Positions 27,522-35,301 of a DNA stretch of 64,000 bases are shown here, one piece after another. The translations under genes were made by a program, and so were the position numbers. How positions within the stretch are numbered: the first letter of the stretch is position 1; each line of letters opens with the position of its first letter. The DNA comes from Mesorhizobium sp. WSM4306. Its GTDB lineage: Bacteria; Pseudomonadota; Alphaproteobacteria; Rhizobiales; Rhizobiaceae. The DNA is taken from NCBI RefSeq assembly GCF_007003975.1, contig NZ_VFTC01000014.1, forward strand, positions 103,587-167,586. The letters are read 5' to 3'. Under the pieces are notes generated by a model that saw only the letters and a list, made by a program, of their open reading frames with translations, was not told the origin of the DNA and did not search any database.

Positions 27522-28766
27522 GTGCTGCGTCCAGACCCCAAAGAGGCGACGGAAGACGGGCGCATAGCCGACAACATCGTCTATTTCGCCCGCACCTTGC
27601 GCAAATCAGGCATGCGCGTCGGGCCGGCCTCGGTCAAGGATGCGATCGAGGCGGTGCTCGCCGCCGGCATCGGCTCGCGCGACGATTTCTACTGGACGCT
27701 GCATGCCGTGCTGGTGTCCAGGCACGAGGATCATCCTGTCTTCGACGAAGCCTTCCGGCTGTTCTGGAAATCGCGCGAACTGATCGAAAAGCTGCTGGCG
27801 ATGTTTTCGCCGGTGGCGCCCGACACCAGGGAGAAGCAAAAACCCCGCGCGGCGGAGAATCGCGTCAGCCAGGCGATGTTCGAAGGCCACCAGAAGAACC
27901 AGCCGGTCAAGGAAATCCCCGAGTTCGAGGTCGACGCTCGCTTCACCTTCTCGGGTAACGAGGTGCTGCGAGCTAAGGACTTTGCCCAGATGAACGCCGC
28001 CGAGATGGCGGACGCCAAGAAGGCCATCGCCCAGCTTCGGCTGCCCTTCGACATGGTACGGACGCGGCGGTTCAAAACCGACCCGCATGGCCGCCGCATC
28101 GATCCGCGCGCCATGATGCGGTCGGCCGCGCGCACCGGTGGCGACCTGATCCTGCCGAAATTCCGCTCAGCCCGTGAGGTGCACCCGCCGCTGGTCGTGC
28201 TCGCCGATATTTCCGGGTCGATGAGCCAGTACACGCGCATCTTCCTGCATTTCCTGCATGCGCTGACCGAAAAACGCCGGCGCGTGCACACCTTCGTCTT
28301 CGGCACGCGGCTTACCAATCTGACCCGGCAGATGCGCCATCGCGACCCCGATGCCGCCCTTGCCGACTGCTCGGCGGCGGTCAAGGACTGGTCCGGCGGC
28401 ACCCGCATCGGCGACACGCTGGCCGAGTTCAACCTGACATGGTCGCGCCGCGTGCTCGGGCAAGGCGCAGTGGTGCTTTTGATCACCGACGGGCTGGAGC
28501 GCGACGATGTCACCGGCCTGTCGGAAGAGATGGAGCGCCTGCACAAATCCTGCCGGCGGCTGATCTGGCTGAACCCTTTGCTGCGCTTCGACGGCTTCGA
28601 GGCCCGTGCCCGCGGCGTCAAGGCGATGCTGCCGCATGTCGATGAGTTCCGCTCGGTGCACAATCTCGATGCGCTGGCCGACCTCTGCGCCTCGCTGGAC
28701 AAGAAATCGGCTGCTTCGGTCGATCCGCGCCGCTGGCTGGACGCTGGTGTCAGGCGCGCAGCATAG
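27522..28766 (+). CDS. CoxE-like VWA-domain protein
   Basis: 414 residues from a GTG. A CoxE/DUF58-type von Willebrand A domain carries the metal-ion adhesion site DISGSMS near residue 228, with a Thr/Asp pair further on (SGGTRIGDTL; LITDGLERDD). The N-terminal third is helical. It is the obligate partner of the MoxR ATPase just upstream. CoxE homologues act in maturation of xanthine-oxidase-family enzymes. Confidence 0.9.
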   Translation: MLRPDPKEATEDGRIADNIVYFARTLRKSGMRVGPASVKDAIEAVLAAGIGSRDDFYWTLHAVLVSRHEDHPVFDEAFRLFWKSRELIEKLLAMFSPVAPDTREKQKPRAAENRVSQAMFEGHQKNQPVKEIPEFEVDARFTFSGNEVLRAKDFAQMNAAEMADAKKAIAQLRLPFDMVRTRRFKTDPHGRRIDPRAMMRSAARTGGDLILPKFRSAREVHPPLVVLADISGSMSQYTRIFLHFLHALTEKRRRVHTFVFGTRLTNLTRQMRHRDPDAALADCSAAVKDWSGGTRIGDTLAEFNLTWSRRVLGQGAVVLLITDGLERDDVTGLSEEMERLHKSCRRLIWLNPLLRFDGFEARARGVKAMLPHVDEFRSVHNLDALADLCASLDKKSAASVDPRRWLDAGVRRAA

Positions 28767-28810
28767 CCATATGTTTACTTCTGCAAAAACAGACTCTGAG
28801 AGAAGCGATC

Positions 28811-29149
28811 ATGGACAACAGCATCTATCTCGATGAGGCCCGCGACCCGCTGATCATCGCGGAGGGCTGGATGAAGGATGGCAAGGATGTCGCCATTGCC
28901 ACCGTGGTCGAGACCTGGGGTTCGGCGCCGAGGCCTGTCGGCAGCCATCTGGTCATCGATGCCGAAGGCAATTTCCACGGCTCGGTCTCCGGCGGCTGCG
29001 TCGAGGGTGCGGTGGTGAGCGAGGCGATTGACGTCATCGACTCAGGCAAAGCCAGGATGCTGGAATTCGGCGTTGCCGACGAAACCGCCTGGCAGGTCGG
29101 CTTGTCCTGCGGCGGCTGCATCAAGGTCTATGTGGAGCGGCTCGGTTAG
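28811..29149 (+). CDS. XdhC/CoxI-type N-terminal domain protein
   Basis: 112 residues. It contains only the XdhC_CoxI domain: VAIATVVETWGSAPRPVGSH, GSVSGGCVEGAVV with the conserved Cys, and LSCGGCIKVYVE with a second Cys pair. XdhC binds molybdenum cofactor, protects it during sulfuration and hands it to the target enzyme. The Rossmann domain normally fused to it is encoded by the next gene, which starts one base after this stop. Confidence 0.9.
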   Translation: MDNSIYLDEARDPLIIAEGWMKDGKDVAIATVVETWGSAPRPVGSHLVIDAEGNFHGSVSGGCVEGAVVSEAIDVIDSGKARMLEFGVADETAWQVGLSCGGCIKVYVERLG

Positions 29150-29150
29150 T

Positions 29151-29855
29151 ATGGACCCGCACGCCCTCAAAACCCTGAATGCCGAACGCCGCGCCCGCCG
29201 CGCGGCGATCCTGGTCACCGATCTCGGTGACGGCCGCGACCGCATCGTGCGCGAGGGCGATCAAGTCGCCGGCGAACTCGGGCAAGCAGTCGCCAAGGCG
29301 TTTCGCTCAGGCAGTTCCGGTTCAGTCGAGGCGGAAGGGCGCACCTTCTTTCTCAACGCGCATCTGCCGCAGCCGCGCCTGGTGGTGATAGGCGCCGTCC
29401 ATATCAGCCAGGCGCTGGCGCCGATGGCGAAGATCGCCGGCTATCCCTTGGAAATCGTCGATCCGCGCACCGCCTTCGCCACGCCCGACCGCTTTCCCGA
29501 TGTGGAGCTGCATGCCGAATGGCCTGAGGATGTGCTGAAGCGCCAGCCGCTCGACAGCTACACGGCGCTCGCAGCCGTCACCCATGATCCCAAGATCGAC
29601 GATTTTGCGTTGAAGGCGGCGCTCGACGCCAATTGCTTCTATGTCGGCGCGCTTGGCAGCCGCAAAACCCACGCCAAGCGCGTCGAGCGCCTGCTGGCGC
29701 TGGGCGCCAGTGCCGATCAGATCGCCCGCATCCATGCGCCGATCGGCCTCGACATCGGAGCGGCAAGCCCGGCCGAGATCGCCGTCGCCGTTCTGGCGCA
29801 GACGATCCACGCCTTTCGCTCGCGCGGCCTTGAAGCCAAAGGCGCTGCGGCGTGA
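29151..29855 (+). CDS. XdhC-family protein, Rossmann-domain part
   Basis: 234 residues. About 70 residues resembling a reduced XdhC N-terminal region precede the XdhC Rossmann domain: RLVVIGAVHISQALAPMAKI (dinucleotide-type loop near 75-95), FPDVELHAEWPED, and VGALGSRKTHAKRVERLLAL (about 165-184), then IGLDIGAASPAEIAVAV. It works with the upstream XdhC/CoxI protein in loading molybdenum cofactor. Its stop overlaps the GTG of the next gene (GTGA). Confidence 0.88.
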   Translation: MDPHALKTLNAERRARRAAILVTDLGDGRDRIVREGDQVAGELGQAVAKAFRSGSSGSVEAEGRTFFLNAHLPQPRLVVIGAVHISQALAPMAKIAGYPLEIVDPRTAFATPDRFPDVELHAEWPEDVLKRQPLDSYTALAAVTHDPKIDDFALKAALDANCFYVGALGSRKTHAKRVERLLALGASADQIARIHAPIGLDIGAASPAEIAVAVLAQTIHAFRSRGLEAKGAAA

Positions 29856-31462
29856 AATTCGGTCTGGTCCCGATCGATCAGGCCGAAGGCGCGGTGCTCG
29901 CCCATGCCACTACGGCCGGCGAGCGGCGTTTTCGCAAGGCGCACAGGCTGAATGCCCAAGATGTGGCGGTGCTGAAGGCGGCTGGCATTGCCGAAATTGT
30001 TGTCGCGGTGCTTGCCGCCGACGATCTCAGCGAGGATGCGGCGGCTGAAAAGATTGCTGCCAGCATGGCCTACCGCAACATCGAGGCGAAACCGGCCGCA
30101 ACTGGCCGGGTCAACCTCCATGCCAAGGCCGCCGGTGTCTTCACCGTCGATGCCACGATGATTGACGCCATCAATACCGTCGATCCGACCATCACCATCG
30201 CTACGTTGGCGCAGCACGCGCCGGTCGAGCAGGGCCAGATGGTGGCGACGGTCAAGATCATCCCGTTCGCCGTTGCCTCGGCCCTGGTCGATGCCGTGAC
30301 GAAAATCTGCTTCGGCGGCGAGATCTTCGCCGTCAACGCCTACCAGCCGGTGCGCATCGGCGTCATCCAGACGGTGTTGCCGGGCATCAAGGCCAGCGTG
30401 CTCGACAAGACGCTGCGCGTCACCGAGGCGCGGCTGGCGCGCTCCGGTGCCCGGCTGACCGCCGAGCGCCGCACGCCGCATGAAATTGCGCCCGTCGCTG
30501 AGGCAGCGGCCGCGCTGGCGCATGACAACGACATGGTGGTGATCTTCGGCGCCTCGGCGATGAGCGATTTCGCCGATGTCGTCCCGGCGGCGATCGAGCG
30601 CGCAGGCGGGACCGTCATCCGCGCGGGCATGCCGGTCGATCCCGGCAATCTGCTGGTGCTCGGCACGCTCGACGGCAAGCGCGTCATCGGCGCGCCCGGT
30701 TGCGCGCGCAGCCCCAAGGAGAACGGTTTTGACTGGGTGCTCGACCGGTTGATCGCCGGCCTCGATGTCACGGCTGGGGATATTGCCGGCATGGGCGTCG
30801 GCGGGCTGTTGATGGAAATCCCGACCCGGCCGCAGCCGCGCGAGCCGCTGCCGACGAGAGGCGGGTTGAAGGTCGAGATCGTGCTGCTCGCCGCCGGCCG
30901 CTCCAGCCGTATGGGCGGCCCGAACAAGTTGTTGGCCCTGTTCGACGGCAAGCCGCTGGTGCGCCGTACCGCTGAACGGGCGCTGGGTTCGAAGGCCTCG
31001 GCCACCGTTGTCGTCACCGGCCATCAGCGCGAGCGGGTGCGGCAGGCGCTGGCGGGCCTCGATGTGACCTTTGCCGACAATCCCGATTTCGCCGAAGGCC
31101 TGTCCTCATCGCTCAAAGCCGGTATCGCCAAGGTCCGAGCCGACGCCGTCGGCGCCATGATCGTTCTCGGCGACATGCCGGGTATTTCCTCGGCCGACCT
31201 CGACAGGTTGATCGACGCCTTCCGCAGGGACGGCGGCCATTCGGTGGTGCGCGCCGCACATGACGGCCGCCGCGGCAATCCGGTGCTGTTGCCGCGCGCG
31301 CTGTTTCCAGCCATCGCCCATCTCGAAGGCGACACCGGCGCCCGCCATCTGGTCGAGGCCGAAGGGCTCGACGTTATCGATGTCGAGGTCGGCGACGGCG
31401 CATCGATCGATGTCGACACACGCGAGGCAATGGAAGACGCCGGCGGCGTGCTGCAGGATTGA
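29852..31462 (+). CDS. Molybdopterin-binding domain fused to MobA-like nucleotidyltransferase
   Basis: 536 residues from a GTG overlapping the XdhC stop. Residues about 1-335 hold a MoaB/MoeA-type molybdopterin-binding region (VVIFGASAMSDFADVVPAAI, then PGNLLVLGTLDGKRVIGAPG CARS). Residues about 345-530 form a MobA/MocA-like NTP transferase: LLAAGRSSRMGGPNKLLALF, GLSSSLKAGI and MIVLGDMPGIS. Such fusions are expected to make the cytosine-dinucleotide cofactor of xanthine-oxidase-family enzymes. It is the last gene of the operon starting with the flavin reductase. Confidence 0.9.
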   Translation: MKFGLVPIDQAEGAVLAHATTAGERRFRKAHRLNAQDVAVLKAAGIAEIVVAVLAADDLSEDAAAEKIAASMAYRNIEAKPAATGRVNLHAKAAGVFTVDATMIDAINTVDPTITIATLAQHAPVEQGQMVATVKIIPFAVASALVDAVTKICFGGEIFAVNAYQPVRIGVIQTVLPGIKASVLDKTLRVTEARLARSGARLTAERRTPHEIAPVAEAAAALAHDNDMVVIFGASAMSDFADVVPAAIERAGGTVIRAGMPVDPGNLLVLGTLDGKRVIGAPGCARSPKENGFDWVLDRLIAGLDVTAGDIAGMGVGGLLMEIPTRPQPREPLPTRGGLKVEIVLLAAGRSSRMGGPNKLLALFDGKPLVRRTAERALGSKASATVVVTGHQRERVRQALAGLDVTFADNPDFAEGLSSSLKAGIAKVRADAVGAMIVLGDMPGISSADLDRLIDAFRRDGGHSVVRAAHDGRRGNPVLLPRALFPAIAHLEGDTGARHLVEAEGLDVIDVEVGDGASIDVDTREAMEDAGGVLQD

Positions 31463-31494
31463 CAAACCGAAGCCGAAAAACGCATGGCTGAAGG

Positions 31495-32391
31495 ATGGCT
31501 ATCCGTCTGCAGTTTCTAGGTCTCTCCCTCGCCGCAATGGCTTTTGCCGCGTCAGCTACCCAAGCCAGCGCGCTCGAGCTGAAACCCTACAAGGACGATC
31601 TCTTCGCCTATCCGGCGACGCTATCGTCCACGGACAAGGGCGCCTATACCGTCATCGACTACCGTGAGATGCGCGACATCAATGCGCGGGACGAAGTGCC
31701 GGAAAAGCGCGTGCATGCGCAGTATACCGACACCGGCGTGCGGAGGTTGCAGCAGGACTTGATGCTGAAAACCGATGCCGGCGATGTCCGGCATGTCGCT
31801 GTGGGCAAGACCGAGGGCGCCGGCATCATCGTGCTCTACCTGCACGGGCAGGGCGGCAGCCGCAAGCAGGGTGTCGACGACTTCACCTTCGGTGGCAATT
31901 TCAACCGCATCAAGAACCTGATGGCCGGCAATGGCGGCCTCTATCTGTCACCGGATTTCACCGATTTCGGCGACAAGGGCGCGGCCCAGGTCGCCGCACT
32001 GATCGGCCACTATGCCGAGGCCTCGCCGGAGGCGAAAATCTTCGTCGCCTGCGGCTCGATGGGCGGCGCGCTGTGCTGGAAGCTGGCCGGCCGCAACGAT
32101 ACGGGACGGCGCATAAGCGGGCTGCTGCTGCTCGGCTCGCTATGGGATGACAGTTTCCTGTCGAGCCCGGCCTACAGGCGCCATGTGCCGGTGTTCTTCG
32201 GCCAGGGCAGCAAGGACCCCGTCTTTCCCGTGGAGAAGCAGGAAGCCTTCTTCCGCTCCATCATTGCGAACTCGAAAGCCTATCCCTATCCGACCCACTT
32301 CGTCCGTTTTGAAACGGGCACCCACGGCACGCCGATCCGCATGGTCGACTGGCGCCAGACGCTGAACTGGATGCTGTCGAAAGCGCCCTGA
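31495..32391 (+). CDS. Secreted alpha/beta hydrolase
   Basis: 298 residues. An N-terminal signal peptide ends near ASATQASA. The hydrolase fold shows IIVLYLHGQGGSRKQGVDDF (oxyanion loop), FVACGSMGGALCWKLAG (nucleophile Ser in GSMGG, near residue 186), GQGSKDPVFP (acid) and ETGTHGTPIRMVDW (His). It probably acts in the periplasm. It lies 32 bp after the Mo-cofactor operon and may be read through from it. Substrate unknown. Confidence 0.8.
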   Translation: MAIRLQFLGLSLAAMAFAASATQASALELKPYKDDLFAYPATLSSTDKGAYTVIDYREMRDINARDEVPEKRVHAQYTDTGVRRLQQDLMLKTDAGDVRHVAVGKTEGAGIIVLYLHGQGGSRKQGVDDFTFGGNFNRIKNLMAGNGGLYLSPDFTDFGDKGAAQVAALIGHYAEASPEAKIFVACGSMGGALCWKLAGRNDTGRRISGLLLLGSLWDDSFLSSPAYRRHVPVFFGQGSKDPVFPVEKQEAFFRSIIANSKAYPYPTHFVRFETGTHGTPIRMVDWRQTLNWMLSKAP

Positions 32392-32406
32392 GCCGACGGC
32401 ACCCGA

Positions 32407-33450
32407 TCAAGGCGCGGTGTTGTAGTCGACCACCGTCTGCGGGTTTTCCTCGCCGTCATAAGAGGCGTCCACGTCATACTGGACCAGCGAAAAATCACCG
32501 TTGCGGAACAGATAGGTGCCGCTGTCGGAGGCATCGCCGACACCACGCCATTTGTTGAACGTGCGGATCGTCCTGGTTTCTTCGTCATATTCGGGATTGG
32601 TCGCCCAGCCGGTCGTGTGGAAGCCGGTGACGGTCACACCGAGTAGTTTGCCGTCGCTGTCGTTGTTCTCGTAGCGTATGTCCAGTTCCGGCTCGGCGAA
32701 CTGCAGCTGCAGCACGCCGCCCAGCTCGTCGGTCATGTAATAGATCGATGCGGTATTGTAGGCTGCGGCAGTACAGTAGAATTCGAAAAGCCGTGTCTCC
32801 TTGTCGGGATCGCCTTCAGCCGCATCCTTGTCCTTGTATTTGATCGAAAAAGCATTCGGCTCCTCGCCGAGGAATTGCTTGTCGCACTGGTCGCCAAAAG
32901 TCGCCAGGAAGGCTTTCTTGGCCTGCTCGAGCGCGGTGTCCTTTTTCGGCGGCGGCGGTCCGTCGCCGCAGCTTGGCGGCAGCGCCTCCTCGAAATCGGC
33001 CTTGGACGGCTTCAGGGCGCCCTTGTCGATGAAGATCGGCTGGAACGGCGGAGCCTGGACCTCAGCGTTAACCTGGCGCAGCGTGTAGCAGCCGGCGAAC
33101 ACCGCCTCCTTGCCGTCCTTGCCGGTGGCGCGGATGGCGACGGGGACGCTGTAATAGATGCTGCCGGCCGCACCTTCGTCGGAAATCGCGCCGGTTTCGA
33201 CGTCGACCTTGTCGGTGCCGTCATAGCCCTTGACGAAAGTGTCAAAATCCTTTGCCGGCTTTGTATCGCCATAATAACCCCAGGCGCGCGCGAATTCGTG
33301 CCGGTTGATGGCGCTGTAGAGCGAGCGGATCACGGCCTCGGCGCTCGATCGGTCATCGACGTAAGGTGCTTCGGGGTCATCGGCCAGCGCCGCATGGGCC
33401 ATGCCGACAAGGGAAAGAATGGCAGTCGCTGCGAGAAGGATGCATCTCAT
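32407..33450 (-). CDS. Secreted DUF1176-like protein
   Basis: 347 residues with a signal peptide (MRCILLAATAILSLVGMAHA). The N-terminal half (SSAEAVIRSLYSAINRHEFA) resembles nuclear-transport-factor-2-like domains. The C-terminal half (YCTAAAYNTASIYYMTDELG, TFNKWRGVGDASDSGTYLFR NGDF) resembles DUF1176. A Lys/Pro linker (PPPPKKD) separates them. It is convergent with the hydrolase gene. No function is known for the family. Confidence 0.7.
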   Translation of the reverse strand: MRCILLAATAILSLVGMAHAALADDPEAPYVDDRSSAEAVIRSLYSAINRHEFARAWGYYGDTKPAKDFDTFVKGYDGTDKVDVETGAISDEGAAGSIYYSVPVAIRATGKDGKEAVFAGCYTLRQVNAEVQAPPFQPIFIDKGALKPSKADFEEALPPSCGDGPPPPKKDTALEQAKKAFLATFGDQCDKQFLGEEPNAFSIKYKDKDAAEGDPDKETRLFEFYCTAAAYNTASIYYMTDELGGVLQLQFAEPELDIRYENNDSDGKLLGVTVTGFHTTGWATNPEYDEETRTIRTFNKWRGVGDASDSGTYLFRNGDFSLVQYDVDASYDGEENPQTVVDYNTAP

Positions 33451-33591
33451 AGGGAATCTCCGCTCGATAACGAAGATTCTACCACGGCGATTGCGGCGAC
33501 GCAGTGACGCCCTTCACCAGCAGCCTTGAAGAATCGTGCGCCGAAGCGCTACGTCCAGCTATCGGCGCTTGGCCGCAAGGAGATTACAGAC

Positions 33592-34095
33592 GTGACAATA
33601 TCGATGTACGAAGCCTCGGTGCCGGTGTTTTCGGCCAGGCTGAAGGCGCTGTCCGCCGTGCTGTCGGCAGCCGAACAGAATGCCGCCGACCGCAAGATCG
33701 ATCCGCAGGTGTTTTTGACGGCGCGGCTGGCGCCGGACATGTTTGCGCTGGTCAGGCAGGTCCAGATCGCCACCGACCACGCCAAGGGCGCGCCGTCGCG
33801 GCTGGCCGGCCGCGAAGTGCCGAAATACGAGGACAATGAGGTGAGCTTCGCCGACGTCCAGGCGCGGATCGCCAAGACCATCGACCATCTCGCGACTTTC
33901 TCGGCAGCCGATCTCGACGGCTCGGATGAGCGGATGATCGAATTGAAGCTGGGTGGGAAGGACGTTTCGCTGACGGGCCTGCAGTACCTGCTGCACGGCG
34001 CCATGCCCAATTTCTATTTCCATGTGACGACGGCGTACGACATCCTGCGCCACAACGGCGTGCCGCTGGGCAAGGCGACTTTCCTAGGACGTTGA
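33592..34095 (+). CDS. DUF1993 protein (DinB-like helical bundle)
   Basis: 167 residues. TISMYEASVPVFSARLKALS, LAPDMFALVRQVQIATDHAK and the C-terminal FYFHVTTAYDILRHNGVPLG K are hallmarks of DUF1993, a four-helix DinB-related fold. A GTG at 33592 with AAGGAG ahead is chosen; an ATG at 33604 is the alternative. Family members are uncharacterised; DinB folds often bind a metal ion through His residues. It is followed by a strong hairpin. Confidence 0.85.
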   Translation: MTISMYEASVPVFSARLKALSAVLSAAEQNAADRKIDPQVFLTARLAPDMFALVRQVQIATDHAKGAPSRLAGREVPKYEDNEVSFADVQARIAKTIDHLATFSAADLDGSDERMIELKLGGKDVSLTGLQYLLHGAMPNFYFHVTTAYDILRHNGVPLGKATFLGR

Positions 34096-34102
34096 AGGCG
34101 TT

Positions 34103-34130
34103 AGGTTTCCCGGCCGCTGCCGGGAAACCT
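34103..34130. terminator. Strong hairpin between convergent DUF1993 and DUF1127-like genes
   Basis: A 12-bp perfect stem (AGGTTTCCCGGC/GCCGGGAAACCT) with loop CGCT, placed between two convergent stops. There is no good T-tract on either side, so it may act as a bidirectional stop or RNA 3' end stabiliser. Confidence 0.6.
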
Positions 34131-34144
34131 CGTCTTGCGCCGGT

Positions 34145-34309
34145 TCAGCGGACGGACATTTCGCGGGCGATGCGCGGGAAATCGGCCGGCTTGATGCCGA
34201 TGTCCGCGCGGTCGGCATTACTCATCGAATGCAACAGCGCCAACGCGGAACGGTAACGCTGATGCTCCTGCGGACGCGGACGGGCAAACATTTCAGTGAA
34301 GAACCCCAT
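34145..34309 (-). CDS. DUF1127-like micro-protein
   Basis: 54 residues. MGFFTEMFARPRPQEHQRYR then SALALLHSMSNADRADIGIK ends in PADFPRIAREMSVR. This has the DUF1127 layout: basic start, then a 'L-x-x-M-S/D-x-A-x-x-D-I-G-I' segment. It is too short to have been noted in a 60-residue search. The minus-strand upstream region has CTATAT (34344-34349), a Rhizobiales-type -10 box. This is the third member of the family in the window. Confidence 0.7.
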   Translation of the reverse strand: MGFFTEMFARPRPQEHQRYRSALALLHSMSNADRADIGIKPADFPRIAREMSVR

Positions 34310-34378
34310 GATTCGGCCCCTAGTTGTTCCTCCACGTCAACGAATATAGGAAAAATGTGAAGATTGTGCAGTGCAGCA

Positions 34379-34411
34379 TTTGCATGGCAGCCATGCCATG
34401 CAAATTTTTTT
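34379..34411 (+). terminator. Rho-independent terminator with no plus-strand gene before it
   Basis: TTTGCATGGCA and TGCCATGCAAA form an 11-bp perfect stem with loop GCCA, followed by eight T. The nearest plus-strand gene ends 284 bp upstream, beyond a convergent gene. The hairpin sequence could double as an operator for the divergent DUF1127-like gene. Confidence 0.8.
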
Positions 34412-34543
34412 CGGCACGATTGGCCCATTTGCTGAAACTCTTGGCACGCCCCGACCGTACGCATAGACGCTGGCACATGGCCGGCTTTTCCTCGCCACTC
34501 CTGGCGAATTTTCCGGACTGCATGAAAATGCAGTCCGGCTTTT
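34412..34543 (+). ncRNA. Candidate small RNA bounded by two terminators
   Basis: Between terminators at 34379-34411 and 34513-34543 lies a stretch of about 100 bp with no ORF on the plus strand. The second terminator would end a transcript of up to about 130 nt. CTTGGCAC (34440s) could serve as a -35 element, but no strong -10 is seen. The segment includes pyrimidine-rich TTTTCCTCGCCACTCCTGG, of the kind used by sRNAs to pair with ribosome-binding sites. This is inference from structure only. Confidence 0.4.
34513..34543 (+). terminator. Second rho-independent terminator in the gene-free stretch
   Basis: CCGGACTGCAT and ATGCAGTCCGG form an 11-bp perfect stem with loop GAAA (a stable tetraloop), then CTTTTT. 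It lies 67 bp before the next plus-strand gene and cannot belong to a protein gene. Confidence 0.85.
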
Positions 34544-34609
34544 TGTTGGGCTTCCCTCACATCAACCGATCCGCGCAAGCCCGGCGAACGCCTAAACTGG
34601 TTAAGATCA

Positions 34610-35182
34610 GTGGCATTCATTTTTAACGAGCCGGTTCTACGGTGCGACCGGCTCTATTCGCATGCGCAAAACGAGAGGGAGGCTGACATCGGCGCCAAGC
34701 GGGATTTCGCTTCCTTGCTCGACGATCTGTTCGTCGCCTCCGACAACGACGAGGCCGGTGAGGAGACAGGCGCGCGGCCGTCGATCCCGTTCGACTATTT
34801 GTCCGTGGCCGACGAGCTTCATTCCGGCCGCATCAAGGTCTCCGGCGAAACCTTCACCGCCGAATATCGCGAGTCTGGGTCCGATCTTGCCGCCGAATTC
34901 GCCGCACTTCTCGACCAGGCCAAGCTGGCACTGGCCGGCGAGGAAGCAAAGCCCGAGGAAAGACTGCCGCCGATCGATCCCGAGGCGATCGCCGTCGAGC
35001 TCGGTCTAGATCATCCCATCAAGAACGCCGATCTCGGCCGCATGCGCCGCAGCTTTGCCTTCGCCAACCATCCCGATCGTGTCGCGCCCCATCTGCGCCA
35101 GCGCGCCATGATCCGCATGCAGGTGGCCAACATGCTGATCGACGAAGCCAAGCGGCGCGCTGTCGCCGGCGCAAGGCGCTGA
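34610..35182 (+). CDS. J-domain-like protein of unknown function
   Basis: 190 residues from a GTG at 34610 with a poor ribosome site; the start is uncertain. The C-terminal 60 residues read IAVELGLDHPIKNADLGRMR, RSFAFANHPDRVAPHLRQRA and IRMQVANMLIDEAKRR. The HPD tripeptide lies between two helices, as in DnaJ J-domains, but at the far C-terminus. The middle (DYLSVADELHSGRIKVSGET) is unfamiliar. It might contact a DnaK-type chaperone; this rests on the HPD motif and helix spacing alone. Confidence 0.6.
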   Translation: MAFIFNEPVLRCDRLYSHAQNEREADIGAKRDFASLLDDLFVASDNDEAGEETGARPSIPFDYLSVADELHSGRIKVSGETFTAEYRESGSDLAAEFAALLDQAKLALAGEEAKPEERLPPIDPEAIAVELGLDHPIKNADLGRMRRSFAFANHPDRVAPHLRQRAMIRMQVANMLIDEAKRRAVAGARR

Positions 35183-35301
35183 TTTTTTCTCCTTCACGCG
35201 AAAGCCGGGTTCCCTGAGGCTTGGAGAGCGTCCCTGCTTTCCCTATAGATGCGGCTTCATTTTCCGCGCAGCCGCGCAAAAATTCCCGCCGGAGAAACTC
35301 C

